Notes under the pieces: generated by a model
Seen by the model: the letters and a program-made list of their open reading frames with translations, nothing else
What the model was told of the DNA's origin: nothing
Databases searched by the model: none
Position numbers and translations under genes: made by a program
Origin: Nemertoderma westbladi
Taxonomy: Eukaryota > Xenacoelomorpha > Nemertodermatida > Nemertodermatidae
Assembly (NCBI GenBank): GCA_032718475.1
Contig: JAUCBJ010009059.1
Location: 1 to 47,732, forward strand
Direction: 5' to 3'
Length of the DNA: 47,732 bases
Part shown: one piece after another, positions 1-9,639 of the stretch
Layout: every line of letters starts with the position of its first letter
Numbering within the stretch: the first letter of the stretch is position 1

Positions 1-2
1 CG

Positions 3-1793
3 GTGGTGTTATACATCAGCCACCCGAGTAGGCGATTCAAAGTATTCGTCGCCAACCGGGTGGACTATATCCGCACCCTAACAGAGGTTAGTGATTGGGG
101 TTACTGTCCAACTGACCAGAACCCAGCTGACCTTGTATCGAGGGGGAGCCTAGAGGTCCCCTTCGAACAGAAAGAAGACCTGTGGCAGCACGGGCCGGCT
201 TTCCTACCCAACAGGAAGGACTGGCCTTTGTTCCCAGAGGCCAATGCATCGGAGCTTCTGAAAGCGGATCCGGAGGTCCGGGTGTGCTCCATGGTGACCA
301 CACCGGCGGTTAGAGACCCCCGGATTGATAGGATCATAGACAAGTCCTCAACGTGGAGGAGGACGATCAACAGGGTGGCTTGGTTCATAGCCTTAGCTAA
401 GTACCGAATAACCAAGACCATACCCGTCAGGTTGCCTCTACAGGAGGCAGAGAGGATGGTAGTGACCTACGTACAGGCCCGAGCTTACCCTGAGGAGTGG
501 AGGAGGCTCAGGGAGGGTAAGCCTGTACAGAAGAGCAGTCCGCTACGAAAGTTAGCACCCCAGTTGGAGGGTGGTATCATGGTAGCATCCGTGGCCCGGT
601 TGGCAAACGCCAAGGATTTCATAGTGGCAAGCCAGCCCATGATATTACCTGCGGGCTCCACGGCCCTGAACCAAGTGGTGTGGCAGACACACTGTGACAT
701 CGCGCATGGGGGTAAGGATGCGACGATTGTGGCGGTGCGTAAACGCTTCACCGCTACTGGACTCAGGCAAACCGTGAGGAAGATCCTCAGCGGTTGCATT
801 AAATGTAAGAAAATATGGCATAGACGGCTAGAACAGCTGATGGCGCCGCTACCGAAAGATAGGGTGACGGCGGGACTCGTGCCGTTCCACCACACAGGAG
901 TGGATATGTTCGGCCCCATCGATTTATACGTTCGATGGACTCGACGAGTACTCAAGACCATGCGAAAGGGGTACGGAATAATATTCGTCTGCTACGCCAC
1001 GAGGGCCATAGCACTCGAACTAGTACCAGACGCTTCAGCGGCGGCGTTTCTCAACGCACTGCGGCGCTTTATCGCGCGCCGAGGTGAACCGAAGAAGATC
1101 TCCTCGGACAACGGAACCAACTTCGTCGGTGCTGAACACGAACTAGAAGGAGCACAACAGGCCTTCGTCAAGGGGACGGTGGAGAAGACCCAAGAACTGG
1201 GAATCGAGTGGTCGTTTCACACACCCTATGCCCCTCATATGTCCGGTGTTTGGGAGGCTATGGTGGGCGTGGTGAAACGCCACATTCAGGCCGTTACACA
1301 CGGACACGTAGTGACAGAAGACGCGATGAGAACCATCTTCGCCGAGGTCGAAACCATTGTTAACGGACGACCCCTGGTGGCTACCACCGATGACCCGAAG
1401 TCACTGGAGGCCCTCACGCCAAACCACTTGTTGGGTGTAGGCCCAGTAACTGTCCGAGACCCGTTGGGAGAGATCGGCGAGGGAGACTTACGCAACCCAT
1501 ATATCGTCGCTCAGCGGTGTAAGAACGAGTATTGGAACCGCTGGGTACGAGAGTACCTACCCACGTTAAGACAGAGGAGAAAGTGGAACAAAGAGTACCG
1601 CGATCTACAGTTGGGAGACCTTGTCATTGTGACCGATGACACATTACAGAAGGGAGACTGGGACATGGCTCGTGTGGTTAGGACCCACGACAGCGAGGAT
1701 GGTCACGTTCGCACCGTGAGTCTACGGAAGGCTTCAGGGAAGGTCTATCGTCGACCAGTCAACAAGTGTTGCCTCCTTGAGGCAGCACACTAA
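3..1793 (+). CDS. BEL/Pao retrotransposon pol, 3' part (integrase and C-terminal domain); 5' end outside window
   Basis: The frame is open at the left edge and ends at TAA 1791-1793, giving 596 visible residues of the C-terminal half of a Pol polyprotein. Residues 36-65 carry the NPADLVSRG and W..GP..L signature found in BEL/Pao after RNase H. An HHCC zinc-binding domain follows (H230, H235, C265, C268). The integrase core has D301 (GVDMFGPI), D369 (SSDNGTNF) and E418 (GVWEAM), with 48 residues between the last two acidic residues. Residues of about 500-595 match the DUF5641-like C-terminal domain typical of BEL integrases. No stop or frameshift is visible in this part, so the copy is fairly young. 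The RT domain must lie left of the window. In BEL elements this product would process and integrate the cDNA in the nucleus. The family call is firm; activity cannot be judged from this fragment. Confidence 0.93.
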   Translation: MVLYISHPSRRFKVFVANRVDYIRTLTEVSDWGYCPTDQNPADLVSRGSLEVPFEQKEDLWQHGPAFLPNRKDWPLFPEANASELLKADPEVRVCSMVTTPAVRDPRIDRIIDKSSTWRRTINRVAWFIALAKYRITKTIPVRLPLQEAERMVVTYVQARAYPEEWRRLREGKPVQKSSPLRKLAPQLEGGIMVASVARLANAKDFIVASQPMILPAGSTALNQVVWQTHCDIAHGGKDATIVAVRKRFTATGLRQTVRKILSGCIKCKKIWHRRLEQLMAPLPKDRVTAGLVPFHHTGVDMFGPIDLYVRWTRRVLKTMRKGYGIIFVCYATRAIALELVPDASAAAFLNALRRFIARRGEPKKISSDNGTNFVGAEHELEGAQQAFVKGTVEKTQELGIEWSFHTPYAPHMSGVWEAMVGVVKRHIQAVTHGHVVTEDAMRTIFAEVETIVNGRPLVATTDDPKSLEALTPNHLLGVGPVTVRDPLGEIGEGDLRNPYIVAQRCKNEYWNRWVREYLPTLRQRRKWNKEYRDLQLGDLVIVTDDTLQKGDWDMARVVRTHDSEDGHVRTVSLRKASGKVYRRPVNKCCLLEAAH

Positions 1794-2602
1794 CCTAATA
1801 ACGTGACTTTAGTCGCGACGACCCGACTATAAATACGTGGCGTCAGGCGATTCGCAGTAATACCAGTGAATAATAAACTGATAATACCTTATTTACCTTT
1901 AGTGTGTTTATAATATTATTTTATATCAAATTGGCCTAGTTGGCTTACTTACTACAACTGTAAGACTTATATGTAAATGATTTATTGATTACCGTGCAAT
2001 CACACGAATTTGTAATTTCAATAATAATAATAATAGATAGCACACAGCACCATCCATAATTACGTAATATCCTAAAATACTAAATGTAACCTAGATAGTT
2101 TGTAATGTAGGGGGAATTCGTGGTACAATACACTTATTACAAAGGTTTAACTCCCAACCTTTTACTAGCTAACTGTAATAACAATTACTGTACAACTGAG
2201 ACCTTGTTCTTACAGGAAACAATATATATATCTATTGATTATACGATATTAGTATACGTGGAAGATACTGCCGTGACCAAGGCTACCGAGAGTATACGGC
2301 TGGCAACCTCGAAATCGAGCAACCCAGCAAACTCTAAACTCCGTTGCCTCTTCAGGCACTTAGTGCGCGAGTAGCGTCATGTCGGACGACAGCGGCACGT
2401 ACACCTTCTGGGCCGGAACGAGATCCTTCCGGCGCCTATCCACGGACCAACAGGGATATAAGCTGCAGACATCGCTTATGCACAGATTCGACAGACTGAG
2501 ACACTACACCGGGACCTACTACCTCGAACACGTGGTAAAATACCACAGGGAGGTGGAGGACCAGAAGAGGAGGATTATCAACTGACCGTTACAAAGACGG
2601 CG
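1794..2602. other. AT-rich non-coding stretch between BEL pol and gag; possible LTR/leader, boundaries not found
   Basis: It follows the pol stop directly. A TATAAATA box lies near 1831 and an AATAAA-type signal near 1870, the order expected in an LTR promoter/R region. I could not identify a polypurine tract, a TG...CA pair or a primer-binding site, and I see no second copy in the window, so no LTR is called. Several AT-rich simple tracts (for example (AAT)n near 2020) are present. Confidence 0.3.
2379..2585 (+). CDS. small ORF of 68 codons upstream of gag, unrecognised
   Basis: ATG at 2379, TGA at 2583-2585. The product is polar and basic (MSDDSGTYTFWAG at the start, many Arg/Tyr/His) with no motif I know. 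Base composition here is more coding-like than in the AT-rich flanks. It sits between the BEL pol end and the gag ORF, so it may be a decayed leader ORF or the real gag N-terminus of a BEL copy. It could equally be chance. Confidence 0.2.
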   Translation: MSDDSGTYTFWAGTRSFRRLSTDQQGYKLQTSLMHRFDRLRHYTGTYYLEHVVKYHREVEDQKRRIIN

Positions 2603-2720
2603 TTATTTGACTGCACCTTACGGGAGATTTAACTGCATTTTACGAGAGTTATTTGACTGCACCTTACGGGAGATTTAACTGTATTTTACGAGAGTTATTT
2701 GACTGCACCTCACGAGAGAA
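2603..2720 (+). repeat. 46-bp tandem repeat (about 2.5 copies) made of two diverged 23-bp halves
   Basis: The unit begins TTATTTGACTGCACCTTACG and continues with a related half GATTTAACTGCATTTTACG. Each 46-bp unit is therefore itself a dimer. The third copy carries CACCTCACG in place of CACCTTACG. Confidence 0.8.
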
Positions 2721-2896
2721 CCGAGACTATACGTCACGCTGTACATATTTACAAGCCACACCTTGCAATGCCCGATGCAATACTTGCATTTTTTTGTTCC
2801 ATTTGATCCATGTAGGTACGCACCACCGAATGATTACAATGTTTATGGAGTAAACCGTCTATAAGTATCCACCATTGGCTGTTTCGGGGAGCTCAC

Positions 2897-2919
2897 GGGG
2901 GGGGGGGGGGGGGGGGGGG
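2897..2919. repeat. poly-G tract (more than 20 G)
   Basis: Uninterrupted G run in the leader of the gag ORF. Similar G runs occur near 3213-3233 and 6376-6397. Length is likely unreliable in the assembly and changes the reading frame. Confidence 0.9.
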
Positions 2920-3027
2920 TGTGCGAGTGTGTATGCGTTATTACGGGTGGATAGTTCAACACAGTTTACAGAGTGGTGTGATTTGGTTAACTTAGTATTT
3001 AGAGTGTATGTGTGTACGTACGTGTGT

Positions 3028-4734
3028 ATGAAAGTTACGTATAACAGTCACACAGCAGTGGGTGAAGCAGATAGGCCTATATCGGTACCGGTACAGCAGC
3101 ATGACTATAATACACAGGGACATAACGTATATCCAGGGGAGGGGAGAGTTATTGCTGATAGATGTATGGGCCCCAATATATTAACATCAACCCCAGTACC
3201 AAACATACCGGTGGGGGGGGGGGGGGGGGGGGGGCAGGGTGACATTCCCCCATTACAATATCAACAATATACTCGAACAGCAACGAGAACACCGAACCCC
3301 CTGGACGAAAACAGGTCGTGCGACACAGAAATATGGAGGGGGCCGTTACCCCCAATGATATATCCGACGCAACAAATAAAATCAACAACAGATAGGACGA
3401 ACGGACCACACCCAATAGGAGAGTCTGTACAACATCCATCGAAACCATTGGAAGCGCAAGCGATGGGAATGGCCACATTAATCGATGCATTAAAGACCAG
3501 GATCGAGTTACCACCAGTTGAGCCATTTAAATTCGATGGAAGTAGGCCGGAAGAATACCTGCAGTTTCGGCGCATATACAGCAACGAGATATTAAGTAAG
3601 AACTTGACGCAGGCGGAGTGCCTAAAATATCTGCAAGTATATACAGGAGGCCCAGCATACGACATCGTGAGGCAATACCAGGGCATCGAGGGCGGCTTCA
3701 TGACAGCATGGCGGGCGTTAGATAGGGAGTACGGGCACCCAGCCAAGATTATCCGGCAAACCCTGAGAGGCAAAACATCGGGTGGCCTACAGGATAATCC
3801 CGTTAGCATAAAGACCTTTGCGAATAAGGTCGAGAAGGCGTTAATCGTGTTAAAGATGCTAGACGCACCATACGAACTCAACGCGTCTAACAACATCACC
3901 ACGATAGCGCAGGCACTGCCGATCTGGCTGCGGAAAAAGTGGAGGAAGATCGCCTTCTCCACTCGAGAGAAGAAAGGTGCGGAACCGGGCCTAGAAGAAA
4001 TGTCGAGCTTCCTAAACTATGAAGCCGAATTGATAACAGACCCAGTCTATAGTGAGGATAGTTTGGGGAAGGCACCAAAGACCGAATACAACAGGCCTGG
4101 ACCCGAACATAATCCGACGGATCCATTCTCGAGAGTAAGAGAGTCGCTACCACATGCGGCCACACAGGGGGCTACAAGCCCACAGTTAGCTGGGAGTAGG
4201 GCCACACCATGGCAGGGGCAGAAAGAAAATAACACCATAAATAAACATAATCCCAACATACCCAGTAGGCCGAGTACAGACAACAAAAACACTAAATCGG
4301 TACATATAAACCTATGCGCGATACGTGAAGGACTATATAGGGAACGCTATAATCCAGGATTCGAATGTCAATTACATCGGGACGGAACCCATAAGACCAT
4401 GAGTTGTAAGCACTGGCAAGCGTTGCCCAAACAAGATCGTGTAGCCTACACAGACGCAAACGGACTATGTCATCGATGTGTGGTAGAAGGACACAGACCC
4501 GGAGAGTGTAGAGAAACAGCAGCAAGAGAGGAGGAGACTGGAGGCCAAACAATGGCTACAAGCACGTCAGTGGCAAGAGAGAAGAGAAAAGTACTACTCG
4601 GGGTAGTACCAGTGAAGATATCAGGAGAGGGCGGTCGATCAGTAACGACATTAATGCTGGTCGACAGCGGAGCAGCCTTCACGCTGGTGGAGAACTGGGT
4701 GGCCGAAGAGATAGGGGGAAGGAGAGTAGGTTAG
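3028..4734 (+). CDS. BEL/Pao-type gag with start of aspartic protease, truncated
   Basis: The frame is open from 2875, but the first ATG is at 3028 (residue 52 of the open frame); the part before it runs through a poly-G tract and is probably leader. Residue numbers here count from 2875. Residues about 205-370 look like the DUF1759 retrotransposon Gag domain (PVEPFKFDG, then YLQFRRIY, YLQVYTGGPA). A canonical zinc knuckle CX2CX4HX4C (CHRC...H...C) lies near residues 532-545, preceded by a Cys/His-rich segment. The protease active site is LVDSGAAF with D597. The frame stops 22 codons later, where a complete protease would need roughly 100 more residues, so the copy is broken. A second poly-G tract (about 3213-3233) is read as polyglycine. 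It lies on the same strand as the upstream pol but in the reverse of normal element order, so it belongs to a second copy or a rearranged one. Confidence 0.85.
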   Translation: MKVTYNSHTAVGEADRPISVPVQQHDYNTQGHNVYPGEGRVIADRCMGPNILTSTPVPNIPVGGGGGGGQGDIPPLQYQQYTRTATRTPNPLDENRSCDTEIWRGPLPPMIYPTQQIKSTTDRTNGPHPIGESVQHPSKPLEAQAMGMATLIDALKTRIELPPVEPFKFDGSRPEEYLQFRRIYSNEILSKNLTQAECLKYLQVYTGGPAYDIVRQYQGIEGGFMTAWRALDREYGHPAKIIRQTLRGKTSGGLQDNPVSIKTFANKVEKALIVLKMLDAPYELNASNNITTIAQALPIWLRKKWRKIAFSTREKKGAEPGLEEMSSFLNYEAELITDPVYSEDSLGKAPKTEYNRPGPEHNPTDPFSRVRESLPHAATQGATSPQLAGSRATPWQGQKENNTINKHNPNIPSRPSTDNKNTKSVHINLCAIREGLYRERYNPGFECQLHRDGTHKTMSCKHWQALPKQDRVAYTDANGLCHRCVVEGHRPGECRETAAREEETGGQTMATSTSVAREKRKVLLGVVPVKISGEGGRSVTTLMLVDSGAAFTLVENWVAEEIGGRRVG

Positions 4735-5950
4735 AAGGCGGCGGGGTATAGGGAGCGTGGCATATTGTCATGCCACGAGCAGTAGTAGAGAGGTTGTGGG
4801 CACCGGAAGCGCCACGTAGATAGATGTAGTAGAGTAGTAGAGAGGGCACACAGGGTGCCAGGTAGTAGAGTTAGAGAGTTAGATGTAGTAGAGTAGTAGA
4901 GAGGGCACATAGGGTGCCAGGTAGTAGAGTTAGAGAGTTAGATGTAGTAGAGTAGTAGAGAGGGCACACAGGGTGCCAGGTAGTAGAGTTAGAGAGTTAG
5001 ATGTAGTAGAGTAGTAGAGAGGGCACATAGGGTGCCAGGTAGTAGAGTTAGAGAGTTAGATGTAGTAGAGTAGTAGAGAGGGCACACAGGGTGCCAGGTA
5101 GTAGAGTTAGAGAGTTAGATGTAGTAGAGTAGTAGAGAGGGCACATAGGGTGCCAGGTAGTAGAGTTAGAGAGTTAGATGTAGTAGAGTAGTAGAGAGGG
5201 CACACAGGGTGCCAGGTAGTAGAGTTAGAGAGTTAGATGTAGTAGAGTAGTAGAGAGGGCACATAGGGTGCCAGGTAGTAGAGTTAGAGAGTTAGATGTA
5301 GTAGAGTAGTAGAGAGGGCACATAGGGTGCCAGGTAGTAGGGTAGTAGAGAGGGCACATAGGGTGCCAGGTAGTAGAGCTAGAGAGTTAGAGGTAGTAGA
5401 AGTAGTAGTGGAGTGGTTGTGGGCACCGCAAGCGCCACGTAGACGGAAGTTAGTAGTAAGCAGAGTGGTTGTGGGCACCGCAAGCGCCACGTAGAAAGTA
5501 GAAAGGAGTAGACTAAGTAGAGTTAGAGTTAGTAGAGAGTTAGAGGGTTTTAGTTAGAGGTAGTAGCAGATGGGTTGTGGGCACCCTAAGCGCCACGTAG
5601 TTAGAAGAGTTGGTAAGAGTTAGAGAGAGTTAGTAGAAGTAGAGAGTTAGTAGCAGAGTAGAAGTAGTAGTAGAGTGGTTGTGGGCACCACAAGCGCCAC
5701 GTAAATAAAGGTAGCAGAGAGTAGAGTTAGTGGTTAGTAGAGTTAGAGTTAGAGTTAGTAGGCTTAGAGTTAGATAGTTAGCAAGTAAGTAGTAGGTAGA
5801 TAGTATGATAGCACAGGGGTAGCATTAGAGATTAGGGCCTTAGGGAGTGGTAGAAGAGGAGTATGGAGAGAAGTTAGAGTGCGATTCAGGTGTGGGGAGA
5901 GTGTAAGAGTGGGGAGAGAGTAAGAGGGGAGTTAGAGCGGAGTTAGTTAG
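4735..5950 (+). repeat. purine-rich tandem-repeat block: 59-bp minisatellite plus dispersed 'GGGCACC..GCGCCAC' motifs
   Basis: About nine copies of a 59-bp unit lie at roughly 4818-5400 (key words GTAGTAGAGTTAGAGAGTTA and GAGGGCACAYAGGGTGCCAG). CACACA and CACATA alternate from copy to copy for most of the array, giving a 118-bp higher-order dimer. A second motif, GTGGGCACCGCAAGCGCCAC, recurs near 4796, 5418, 5470, 5578 and 5684 with small changes. The + strand is strikingly poor in C. The block begins right where the protease ORF is lost. Confidence 0.88.
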
Positions 5951-5951
5951 A

Positions 5952-6134
5952 GTGGCGAGAGTGTTGGGGAAACAAAAATTGTGTGAGAGAAGCGCACGAT
6001 CGGCCCGACACGAGACGCCAGAGGGTAGTGACATCATACCCATAGGGAGCGGCCTGGAAAGCCGACTCCAAGAAAATAACACCACCCCACACCCGATAAT
6101 AGATCGAGTTCCAGCGGAATTGAAGCGCACTTAG
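5952..6134 (+). CDS. possible 3'-terminal ORF remnant of an LTR element
   Basis: A 60-codon open frame that ends 44 bp before the putative LTR, starting only at a GTG. Its C-terminus (IIDRVPAELKRT) is polar and I do not recognise it. Its position, ending just before the hairpin and polypurine tract, is where the last ORF of an LTR retrotransposon normally stops. That position is the only support. Confidence 0.25.
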   Translation: MARVLGKQKLCERSARSARHETPEGSDIIPIGSGLESRLQENNTTPHPIIDRVPAELKRT

Positions 6135-6140
6135 TGGTTG

Positions 6141-6178
6141 ATGCTATCTTCTCACCGGGAAGATAGCATGGGGGGGAG
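6141..6178 (+). other. hairpin plus polypurine tract upstream of putative LTR
   Basis: ATGCTATCTTC (6141-6151) and GAAGATAGCAT (6159-6169) form a perfect 11-bp stem with a 7-nt loop. The G7AG tract (6170-6178) follows immediately and is directly succeeded by TGTGAGCGG. This is the layout of a plus-strand primer (PPT) abutting a 3' LTR. Confidence 0.5.
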
Positions 6179-6777
6179 TGTGAGCGGATTCAATTCCGCC
6201 TCACCAAACCCCCATAAAGTGGGAAAGAGCGCCTCTAAGCAATATTGGGAGCACGAGGTTGATTACCAATCAACCTCGTGTCACCCCAGTAAACGGGGAC
6301 AATAGGCCCCAGAGAACACACACACAATAGGGGTCAGGGGTTACACCCCTGAGAGAGAGGAAAGTAACAGCAGCGGGGGGGGGGGGGGGGGGGGGGGAAA
6401 CACCCCCGCAGGGCAGAGGGTGTGAAGTGGTTATTAGCCAATGGGGGGAAGGCATCGGCTGAGTAGGATAATGCGGCCAACCGTGCAGTATAATATTACC
6501 GGTAACTGTGTTACTTGCTCAGTTTACTCAGTCAGTTCAGTTAGGGTGGAATGGTGATTTCTATCACCGTCCGCTACCGCCACTATATGTAATACCTATT
6601 TACCGGTACATCTTTGCTGACTTTAACCCTGATTAATTGTGCTTATATCATATTACCATATACCTTCATATCAATCAAGAACTTTGGAACCCTTAAAGAA
6701 CCTTTTCACACACACGGCGGGGACGCGTAGATAGGAAAACCCACACGGATAAATCGGGGTCCACGGATCCCGTCACA
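6179..6777 (+). mobile_element. putative 3' LTR (599 bp) of an LTR retrotransposon
   Basis: It begins TGTGAGCGG right after a polypurine tract and ends CCCGTCACA, so the termini form the short inverted repeat TGTGA/TCACA. Three internal hairpins are present. GCGGA/TCCGC is at the very start. A perfect 13-bp stem with a 3-nt loop is at 6252-6280. A perfect 8-bp stem with a 3-nt loop is at 6334-6352. A TATAATAT box lies near 6489 and a poly-G tract at 6376-6397. No matching 5' LTR is in the window, so neither the parent element nor a target duplication can be confirmed; TAGAG would be the right-hand duplication if it is 5 bp. I infer it may belong with the truncated gag upstream. Confidence 0.45.
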
Positions 6778-7675
6778 TAGAGTGAGCGCAACAAGGACCC
6801 TTAAACATGAATTAATTATTCAATTTCATATTGTAATTTTTATGAATATTAATGACATTGAAATACTTATTATGCAATTAATTGCAGTTACTATAACAAC
6901 TGTACCAGAAAAAATCTTTACACTTAGCGTACAATGCCTGGAGAATACTCGTGTTCTAGAAATTTATTGTCACTAAGCTAGTATTTACTCTGCTGCATTA
7001 CGAGCATATCACCAGAAGAACTCTGATAAGTTGACATAACGTAAAAAATGGATGAAATGTATTTTATATTTCGAAATGTTAATTGTTAAAGGTTAATTGA
7101 TCCGAAGATCAATTAACTATGGTAACTATGGTAACAATGGTAATCAATTACAGAAGAATCAGAACTTAGCAAAATAAAAGTGCTACGACCATGAACGGCT
7201 AGTCTGTTCTGCAGCAATTTATTGAACAATTAATACGCAGATTGGGTTATATTAGGGTTAATTAATGTCTCGTCATTACATTGCATTCCCCCGTAATTAA
7301 ACATGAGAAAGGAACGAATTCTGTTGCCAGTAGGAATGGAGAAGGCTTAATGTATTCATTACAAAGGTGTCGTATTCCTTTCATTCTGTATTCCATCCAA
7401 CCTTCAGGGCATCACCATAGTTACTTTTGTGCCGAGTTACATGATTGGGAAAAAATTCCTTTACAAAGTTGGGGGATCTCATTATTAAGTCAGGCAATTA
7501 TCATTAGCAAGGTAGATCACTCCCAGTGAGCCTGCATCCCCCGAAATGTTAGAATATTAGAGGAGCTAAAAATGCCATTGGGTCCTGCGCTCCAGAAAAG
7601 TAAACCTGATCTATAAAAATTATTTATAGTAAATGATAAATAAATAAATTTTGTCTACTTTATATTAACGCTTCG
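6778..7675. other. AT-rich intergenic stretch, no gene recognised
   Basis: Low-complexity A/T tracts and a short GGTAACTATGGTAACAATGG run near 7120-7140. The 82-codon frame at 7281-7529 shows no recognisable motif and is treated as chance. Confidence 0.6.
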
Positions 7676-7892
7676 ATGACATTGGTACACCTTGGGTACC
7701 CATTGGTACACCTTGGGTACCCATTGGTATACCTTGGGTACCCATTGGTACAACTTGGGTACCCATTGGTACACCTTTGGTACCCATTGGTACACCTTGG
7801 GTACCCATTGATACACCTTGGGTACCCATTGATACACCTTGAGTACCCATTGGTACACCTTGAGTACCCATTGGTACACCTTGGGTACCCAT
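7676..7892 (+). repeat. 21-bp minisatellite, about 10 copies
   Basis: Unit TTGGTACACCTTGGGTACCC plus A, with few substitutions (GAGTACC, TGATACACC, CCTTTGGTACC). Each unit contains the palindrome GGTACC. All three + frames stay open because 21 is a multiple of 3; the translated 7-residue repeats are not taken as protein. Confidence 0.93.
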
Positions 7893-8195
7893 TGACCAGA
7901 TTTTTTGTACAGCTAGTTTTTGCTATTTTTTTATAAATGTTATAGAACTCGTGTTAGATATCAATTTTGATAAATATTTTTGTCCTAGAACACACTTTTT
8001 TGTTCTAGAACATTTTTTGAAAAAAAAAAATAAATAGTACAGGAATCATCATACAACCCTTATTAAAAAAAAATATTCATTTAAATGATTACACCTCCTA
8101 GAAACTGCAGTATTTTGAATCTAGAACTCAACACACAAACATACAGTTGTGTTTGATGTTCTAAATAAGTTTTATTTTTTTAATATCTATAAAAA

Positions 8196-8310
8196 GTACT
8201 AGCTAACACAAAATCAAAATTACTAGCTACCATCTTACTGACAGAATGCAAAATATTTGTTCTAGAACAAAAAACTCATGATAATAGCCATTTTCACAAG
8301 AAAAAATTAT
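8196..8310 (+). repeat. copy of a dispersed module: 'CTAGCTAACACAAAATCAAA ... GTTCTAGAAC'
   Basis: The order CTAGCTAACACAAAATC, ACTAGCTACCATCTTACTG, GTTCTAGAAC, then ATAATAGCCATTTTCAC is repeated on + at about 10230-10352 and 10398-10535. It is inverted at about 9640-9762, with a partial inverted copy at 9790-9850 and a short + fragment at 8352-8380. Module order is kept, so these are copies of one ancestral sequence rather than chance A/T similarity. Confidence 0.8.
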
Positions 8311-8554
8311 AAAAAATTGTTCAAATTTAAAATTTTTTCACAATCTAGAAAAAGTACTAGCTAACACAACATCATAATTGTAAAATTGTAATAAAGTGTA
8401 ACAAAGCCGCTTCGCCGACATCCGACAACCGACAACTGACAGCCGACAATAATTTTAAACTCTAAGTGACAGGAGCATATTACGGTATCACTACCGTACA
8501 TGTACACCAAATCTTTATTTTTTAAATGTGTCTTTAATGGTTTATGCGTTTATT

Positions 8555-9622
8555 AATGTCCAAGGAAATTGAATTTTCTAGAATATTCGAATTTCTACAG
8601 CTAAGATTTGACTTTTGCCCAACAACTAGCTGAGTTTCGTTGGAAGCTTCTACACAAAGAAATCTTATTTTCTGCTATGTTGGATTTGATCAGAAAATAT
8701 TACCCGCTGTCTGCTAGTAGTGAAGGTGTAGTAATACCGTCTGCTAAATAATAAATATTTATTTATTTTTATTTATTCAGACTAGCCTTTATCCCAATAA
8801 GGGTCATGGCAATACATACATACGTAATGAACAGTAATTATACCTACAGTATAAATGTTCAAGAGTTTACGGCCAACCAATAAAGCATAGGTACTAAATA
8901 GGCCTACAGATACACAAAACAATGAAAACCAGATCTAAACGGAATTACCTACTGTAATGCAAAGCAAATTGAATAAGATAAAATAAGTGACATGAGAAGG
9001 AAGTTGGGCCGCACACTGGTTACACGTAGTTGGATTACGAATTTGGGTTACAGGGAGATCGAAATGCTTTAAATTTAGAAGTTCGTATTTATTTAGGAGT
9101 TCGTACACTTCGTATTAATTTAGAAGTTCGTATTAATTTAGAAGTTCGTAGGCCGTATTGAGTAATTATACTAGAAGGTTATTAGTTGTTCTGTCATCAC
9201 ATTTCAATATGCTATATAATTTCATATTATTATCAAAATTATTTAAAAGTAAATTAGTCGTTGTATCTAAGCTTGTAAATAGTTTTTCTCGTTGATTATT
9301 AAATTTGGGGCACTTAATTACAATGTGTTTCTCATCCTCTATTGACTCATCACTACACAATCTACTTTCCAGGGGGGTTTTATCATAACGGCCTAAAGGT
9401 GTGATTGCTGATTCTAAACCGTGTTAATATTTGGCGTGTTTTAAATTGCATATTGGTCAAGTATTATTATATAAAAAAAATACAGTATATTACTAGTACA
9501 GTAAATTACGAATATTATACAGTATACGTATTCTAAGCATATCATTAATTTCTGAATTTAATGACCTCAATACAGTGAATTTTTTAATTTTAATTAGCTA
9601 TTAAAAAAATACTAGCTAACAC
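8555..9622 (+). repeat. left arm of a compound inverted repeat (interrupted by a LINE at 8760-9510)
   Basis: Sequence 8555-8759 is the reverse complement, with scattered changes, of 11905-12003 plus 12450-12530. Sequence 9517-9622 is the reverse complement of 11053-11101 plus 11842-11900. Recognisable words are GGAAGCTTCTACACAAAGAA, CCGCTGTCTGCTA and ATACGTATTCTAAGCATATC. The arms flank a spacer of about 1.4 kb (9623-11052). Confidence 0.8.
8760..9510 (-). mobile_element. 5'-truncated non-LTR retrotransposon (LINE) 3' end
   Basis: On the minus strand, about 9425 to 9166 reads ITPLGRYDKT, then CSDESIEDEKHIVIKCPKF, the Cys/His segment found after the RT domain of many LINEs. The frame stops at 9166 and is followed by a 3' UTR ending in a T/A-rich (ATTT)n tail at about 8760-8780. 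The insertion is flanked by AATATT at 8754-8759 and 9511-9516. The matching right arm of the surrounding inverted repeat has this site empty (one AATATT). The RT core is absent. The clade is not assigned. Confidence 0.7.
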
Positions 9623-9639
9623 CCCCCCCCCCCCCCCCC
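9622..9639. repeat. poly-C tract
   Basis: Eighteen C followed by GCCC, just after a CTAGCTAACAC word of the dispersed module. A shorter C run occurs at about 11142-11152. Confidence 0.9.

Noticed and set aside
88-1495. Minus-strand ORFs opposite the BEL pol gene
   Set aside because: They overlap conserved integrase coding on + and show no motifs; they are antisense shadows.
2312-2332. TGGCAACCTCGAAATCGAGC as a tRNA primer-binding site
   Set aside because: Its complement does not give a normal T-arm and 7-bp acceptor spacing before CCA.
1794-2875. Possibility that this is the partner of the putative LTR at 6179-6777
   Set aside because: Read side by side, the two share only short A/T words; TGTGAGCGG, the hairpins and the CCCGTCACA end are all absent.
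7655-7936. Repetitive ORFs (YQWVPKV, GTQGVPM) on both strands at 7.7-7.9 kb
   Set aside because: Direct consequence of a 21-bp minisatellite whose length is a multiple of three.
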